This document shows, piece after piece, positions 4,801 to 7,000 of a stretch of 7,000 nucleotides of DNA. The translations under genes were made by a program, and so were the position numbers. Position 1 is the first letter of the stretch; each line of letters starts with the position of its first letter. Where the stretch lies: NCBI GenBank assembly GCA_964390795.1, contig CAYMLQ010000327.1:1-7000 (forward strand). The letters run 5' to 3'. The DNA comes from CAYMLQ01 sp964390795. Its GTDB lineage: Bacteria; Verrucomicrobiota; Kiritimatiellia; RFP12; UBA1067. The notes under the pieces were generated by a model that did no database searches, was not told the origin of the DNA, and saw only the letters and a list, made by a program, of their open reading frames with translations.

Positions 4801-6555
4801 CTAAGTCGCCTTCGCACCCTTCTCCATCCACAGCGCGCCCACGGGGCACGCCGCGACGCAGCGGTCGAGCGAGGCGCCCATGGCCGTGTCCATGTCGGCG
4901 TTGAAGGGGGCCTTCACCGTGACGTCGAAACCGCGGTTGCCGAAGGCCAGGCCCGGCTCGACCTTCTCTACGGCGGTGATGCCGACGCACCGGCCGCAGT
5001 CGATGCACTTGCCCGGCTCGTGCACAAGCCCGCTGGCGTAGCGTGTCCGCGTTACGGGCTTGCGCGCGCCGGTGCGGTACTGGTCGCGGTTGACCTCGTA
5101 CTCCTGCGCGTAGGCGCGCAAGGCGCAGCCGAGCTTCTTGCCGCAGTCGCACTGCAGGCACCGGGCCGCCGCCGTGACGGCGGACTCGGGAAACGGGCCG
5201 GTCGGACTGGCGTCCGCGAGACTCGTGCATGCACGACCGCGCCCAGAGGTCGCGGGCCACCTAGGTAGCGCGTGCTCTCCGAGCACGCTCCCCGCATAAA
5301 TTGAGGCAAGGTCGGTGGCGGCCAATTGCCGAAGCTCCTCCGGCTCAAGCTTGCTCAAGCGGGAATCGAAGCGCGGGGACCATGACGAGTCGATGGCGGT
5401 GCCAACTGTGGGAGCGAGGACACTCCTGTCCTCGGTTTTCACTGGGAACAAGGACACTCCTGTCCTTGCGGTTTCACTGGGAGCGAGGACACTCCTGTCC
5501 TCGGTTTTCAGGAAGCGATGCACAGACTCCGCTGCCAGCCGCCCCTGCCCCACGGCCCGCGCGGCCATGCGGCAGACCGCAATCGCCCCGCCGCAGGCAA
5601 AGACGCCGCTGCTGTCCGTCGCAAAGGTGTGAGCCTGGACTGCGATTCCCTTGGGCGACGCCTTGACCGTGAAGGGCCAGGGTCGGTCAAGCGCCTGCGC
5701 TCCGGTCGCGAAGATCAACGCGGCGGAGCGCCGGAGCAGCTCGTCGAGGGCAGCCTGGTCGCCGATTCTGCACCCCATCCTGAACTCTACGCCCAGGGAG
5801 CGGAGCACCGCGATCTCCTGATCCAGAATTGTCAGCGGCAGCACCGCGCGCTCGATACCGTAGCGCAACATGCCGCCCGGCTCATCCCGTTCGTCAACAA
5901 TCGTGCAGGCATGGCCCAGCAAAGACAGATAGTAGGCGCTGGAGAGCCCGGCCGGGCCGGCGCCGATGATCGTGACCCGCTTTCCCGAGGCCGGGGCCGC
6001 GCAGGACGGCACGGCGGCACCGGAGGCCAGCGCGGTCTCCGCCACACGCCTGTGAAGCTCGCGGATCGACACCGCGCCGTCGAGCGGAACGCGGACGCAC
6101 CCTTTCTCGCAGGGAGCGGGACAGACGCAGCCTAGTACGCCGGGAAGGGCGAGGCGCGCCCGTACCGTCCTTACCGCCGCGTCCAGATCGTTAGCCGCAA
6201 TGTGCCGGGCCATGACCGGTATATCGAGGTCGGCCGGACAGATGCGCCTGCACGGGCCTTCGCAGTCGCCGGCGTGCTCGCTCAGCAGCAGCTCAAGCGC
6301 GCTGCGCCGGTAACGTCTGACCTCTTCGGAACTGCTTTCCAAAACCATGCCGTCTTCGGCCAAGGTCGCGCACGAGGGCGCCATGGCGCTCTTGCCCTGG
6401 ATCTTGACCAAGCAGACGTAACAGGAGGTGGGCGGCTCGATCCCCTCGAAGCTGCACAGCGTCGGGATCGCGATCCCAGCCCGCCTCGCGGCCTGCAGGA
6501 GGGTCTCGCCCGGCTCGAAGGGAACCATAACGCTGTCGATGGTCAGTGTGGGCAC
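4801..6555 (-). CDS. [2Fe-2S]/[4Fe-4S] FAD oxidoreductase (NuoG N-terminus fused to GltD/NfnB-like)
   Basis: The product is 584 residues. The GTG start at 6555 follows AAAGGGA by 8 nt and overlaps the upstream stop by 13 bp. In order it has: a [2Fe-2S] ferredoxin fold (1-75; Cys34, 45, 48, 62); a His/Cys segment SEHAGDCEGPCRRICP (92-107); a GltD-type [4Fe-4S] domain (108-175; Cys143, 145, 149, 153); FAD Rossmann GAGPAGL (198-204) with GGMLRYGI (228-234); the closing FAD segment GVFACGGA (317-324); RCLQCDCGKKLGC (465-477); and a final [4Fe-4S] region (Cys517, 520, 523, with 566 and 570). It should move electrons between FAD and clusters beside the NuoF/HydB-like partner. The NAD(P)H-binding Rossmann lobe normally inserted in GltD/NfnB is not seen: ALIFATGA (279-286) passes directly to the closing segment. 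The usual Gly-Asp there is Gly-Gly. Residues 349-384 and about 415-450 come from palindromic repeats. Candidate roles are Stn-type transhydrogenase or HydABC-like subunit; the exact role is uncertain. Confidence 0.85.
   Translation of the reverse strand: MPTLTIDSVMVPFEPGETLLQAARRAGIAIPTLCSFEGIEPPTSCYVCLVKIQGKSAMAPSCATLAEDGMVLESSSEEVRRYRRSALELLLSEHAGDCEGPCRRICPADLDIPVMARHIAANDLDAAVRTVRARLALPGVLGCVCPAPCEKGCVRVPLDGAVSIRELHRRVAETALASGAAVPSCAAPASGKRVTIIGAGPAGLSSAYYLSLLGHACTIVDERDEPGGMLRYGIERAVLPLTILDQEIAVLRSLGVEFRMGCRIGDQAALDELLRRSAALIFATGAQALDRPWPFTVKASPKGIAVQAHTFATDSSGVFACGGAIAVCRMAARAVGQGRLAAESVHRFLKTEDRSVLAPSETARTGVSLFPVKTEDRSVLAPTVGTAIDSSWSPRFDSRLSKLEPEELRQLAATDLASIYAGSVLGEHALPRWPATSGRGRACTSLADASPTGPFPESAVTAAARCLQCDCGKKLGCALRAYAQEYEVNRDQYRTGARKPVTRTRYASGLVHEPGKCIDCGRCVGITAVEKVEPGLAFGNRGFDVTVKAPFNADMDTAMGASLDRCVAACPVGALWMEKGAKAT
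5223..5288. repeat. Second palindromic insert within the FAD oxidoreductase gene
   Basis: Three perfect palindromes occur within 66 bp: TCGTGCATGCACGA (5223-5236), ACCTAGGT (5259-5266), and GCGTGCTC/GAGCACGC with a 3-nt loop (5270-5288). They encode about residues 423-445, part of a stretch (about 415-450) that relatives appear not to have: the linker between the EPEELRQL helix and the RCLQCDC cluster motif is short in the family as I recall it. The frame is kept. It is unrelated in sequence to the triplicated repeat 120 bp away. Confidence 0.6.
5406..5510. repeat. Triplicated hairpin repeat inserted in-frame in the FAD oxidoreductase gene
   Basis: Three units of 36, 35 and 34 bp (5406-5441, 5442-5476, 5477-5510) share the layout CTGGGA, hairpin, then GGTTTTCA or GCGGTTTCA. 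In the outer units CGAGGACA pairs with TGTCCTCG around CTCC. In the middle unit the stem is CAAGGACA/TGTCCTTG: both partners changed together, so pairing is kept. The total is 105 bp, exactly 35 codons. On the minus strand the outer units encode KTEDRSVLAP and the middle one, in another frame, encodes ETARTGVSLFPV. The insert lies between the end of the FAD domain (VHRFL) and FDSRLSKLEPEEL. Similar REP-like repeats are, from memory, common between genes in Verrucomicrobia-group genomes. Confidence 0.92.
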
Positions 6556-7000
6556 AGACGTTCCCTTTCGCTCCCGGTGACGATCTTGATGGCCGCTACG
6601 GGGCAGATGCCGCGGCACATGTCGCAGCGCACACAGGCCGCGTCGTCGATCACATGCCGCTCGTGCGGCGTAAAGGGGATAGCCGCGACTGGGCAGGCCT
6701 GGGCACAGAGGGTGCAGCCGATGCAGTCGTCGGTGACGGTATAAGAGATCAGGGCGTGGCATTTCCCCGCTAGGCAGCCCCCGTGCAGGTGCGCCTCATA
6801 TTCGTTCCTGAAATAGCGGATCGTGGACAGGACTGGGTTCGGCGCAGTCCGGCCCAGCCCGCACAGGCTGGCGCCTGCCACGCTGTGCGCCAGCTCCTCA
6901 AGCCGCTCGATGTCGCCCTGGACGCCCTTGCCCGCGCAGAGGCGGTCCAGGATATCCAGCATGCGCCGCGTGCCGACCCGGCAGAAGGTGCAGCGGCCGC
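6543..7000 (-). CDS. NuoF/HydB-like NADH-binding flavoprotein subunit, C-terminal part
   Basis: Only the last 151 residues are in the window; the gene continues beyond the right edge, so the NADH- and FMN-binding domains are not visible. The first visible residues, GRCTFCRVGTRRMLDIL, are the NuoF-type [4Fe-4S] (N3) motif, whose fourth Cys is in ASLCGLGRTAPNPV. ALI-SYTVTDDCIGCTLC starts an appended 2[4Fe-4S] ferredoxin domain with two clear C-x2-C-x2-C-x3-C-P motifs (C-I-G-C-T-L-C...CP and C-V-R-C-D-M-C...CP). Complex I NuoF lacks this tail; HydB of bifurcating [FeFe]-hydrogenases, HndC, and NuoF-like subunits of bifurcating formate dehydrogenases and Stn transhydrogenases carry it. The subunit would oxidise or reduce NAD(H) at FMN and pass electrons to ferredoxin-type clusters. 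Its stop overlaps the downstream FAD oxidoreductase start by 13 bp, so the two are co-transcribed and probably form one complex. A NuoE-like subunit would be expected upstream, outside the window. Confidence 0.92.
   Translation of the reverse strand, partial: GRCTFCRVGTRRMLDILDRLCAGKGVQGDIERLEELAHSVAGASLCGLGRTAPNPVLSTIRYFRNEYEAHLHGGCLAGKCHALISYTVTDDCIGCTLCAQACPVAAIPFTPHERHVIDDAACVRCDMCRGICPVAAIKIVTGSERERLCPH

Noticed and set aside
3036..4817. 593-codon open frame on the minus strand
   Set aside because: It is antisense to dapL and the acyltransferase, whose motifs are unmistakable. Long antisense frames are expected opposite genes with G/C-ending codons, and the translation is low-complexity Val/Gly/Ala/Asp.
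5406..5510. CRISPR array
   Set aside because: The units are adjacent without unique spacers, only three in number, and are themselves hairpins within a coding region.
5301..5666. Plus-strand frames reading WERGHSCPRFS and GARTLLSSVF
   Set aside because: They arise from the palindromic repeats and lie opposite the FAD oxidoreductase gene. Such peptides are, from memory, common false annotations in repeat-rich PVC genomes.
6556..6762. An upstream ATG extension of the FAD oxidoreductase to 6762
   Set aside because: The extra 69 residues are an out-of-frame translation of the HydB-like ferredoxin domain; the GTG at 6555 has a proper ribosome binding site and starts exactly at the [2Fe-2S] fold.

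Overview
The window looks like a chromosomal segment of an anaerobic, Gram-negative bacterium of the PVC group (Lentisphaerota, Kiritimatiellota or Verrucomicrobiota). This is inferred from four things: a DapL-type lysine/peptidoglycan aminotransferase, a lipid A-type acyltransferase, iron-sulfur/flavin proteins of the electron-bifurcating kind, and GC-rich genes carrying small palindromic repeats of a type I associate from memory with that group. No 16S rRNA or other decisive marker is present.

Layout. Positions 1-1290 hold a minus-strand set typical of an integrated element: an excisionase-like helix-turn-helix protein (910-1290), a 172-residue protein with a weak primase-C-terminal (PriCT-like) pattern (278-796), and a doubtful overlapping frame that runs off the left edge. 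Two inverted repeats sit just upstream of the HTH gene. Positions 1291-2270 are mostly gene-poor. They contain the fossil of a MNT/HepT (nucleotidyltransferase/HEPN) toxin-antitoxin pair, a palindromic repeat and a 12-bp tandem repeat. A tRNA-Asn(GTT) follows on the minus strand (2318-2392), with a good sigma-70-type promoter and a long hairpin terminator. This tRNA probably marks the border between an eroded island on the left and ordinary chromosome on the right.

On the right, lpxL/htrB-like (2617-3573, +) and dapL (3570-4793, +) overlap by ATGA and are probably translated together. Both serve the cell envelope (lipid A; diaminopimelate for peptidoglycan and lysine). They converge, with a 7-bp gap, on a minus-strand redox operon: the C-terminal part of a NuoF/HydB-like NADH-binding subunit with a 2[4Fe-4S] tail (6543 to the right edge), then a 584-residue fusion of a [2Fe-2S] domain, cysteine-rich [4Fe-4S] domains and a GltD/NfnB-like FAD fold (4801-6555). 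Together they suggest a NAD/ferredoxin (possibly NADP) electron-bifurcating complex such as a Stn-type transhydrogenase or a HydABC-like enzyme.

The most unusual feature is inside that fusion gene. Two different palindromic repeat insertions lie in its interdomain linker without breaking the frame. One is a triplicated hairpin repeat whose middle copy carries a compensatory base-pair change.
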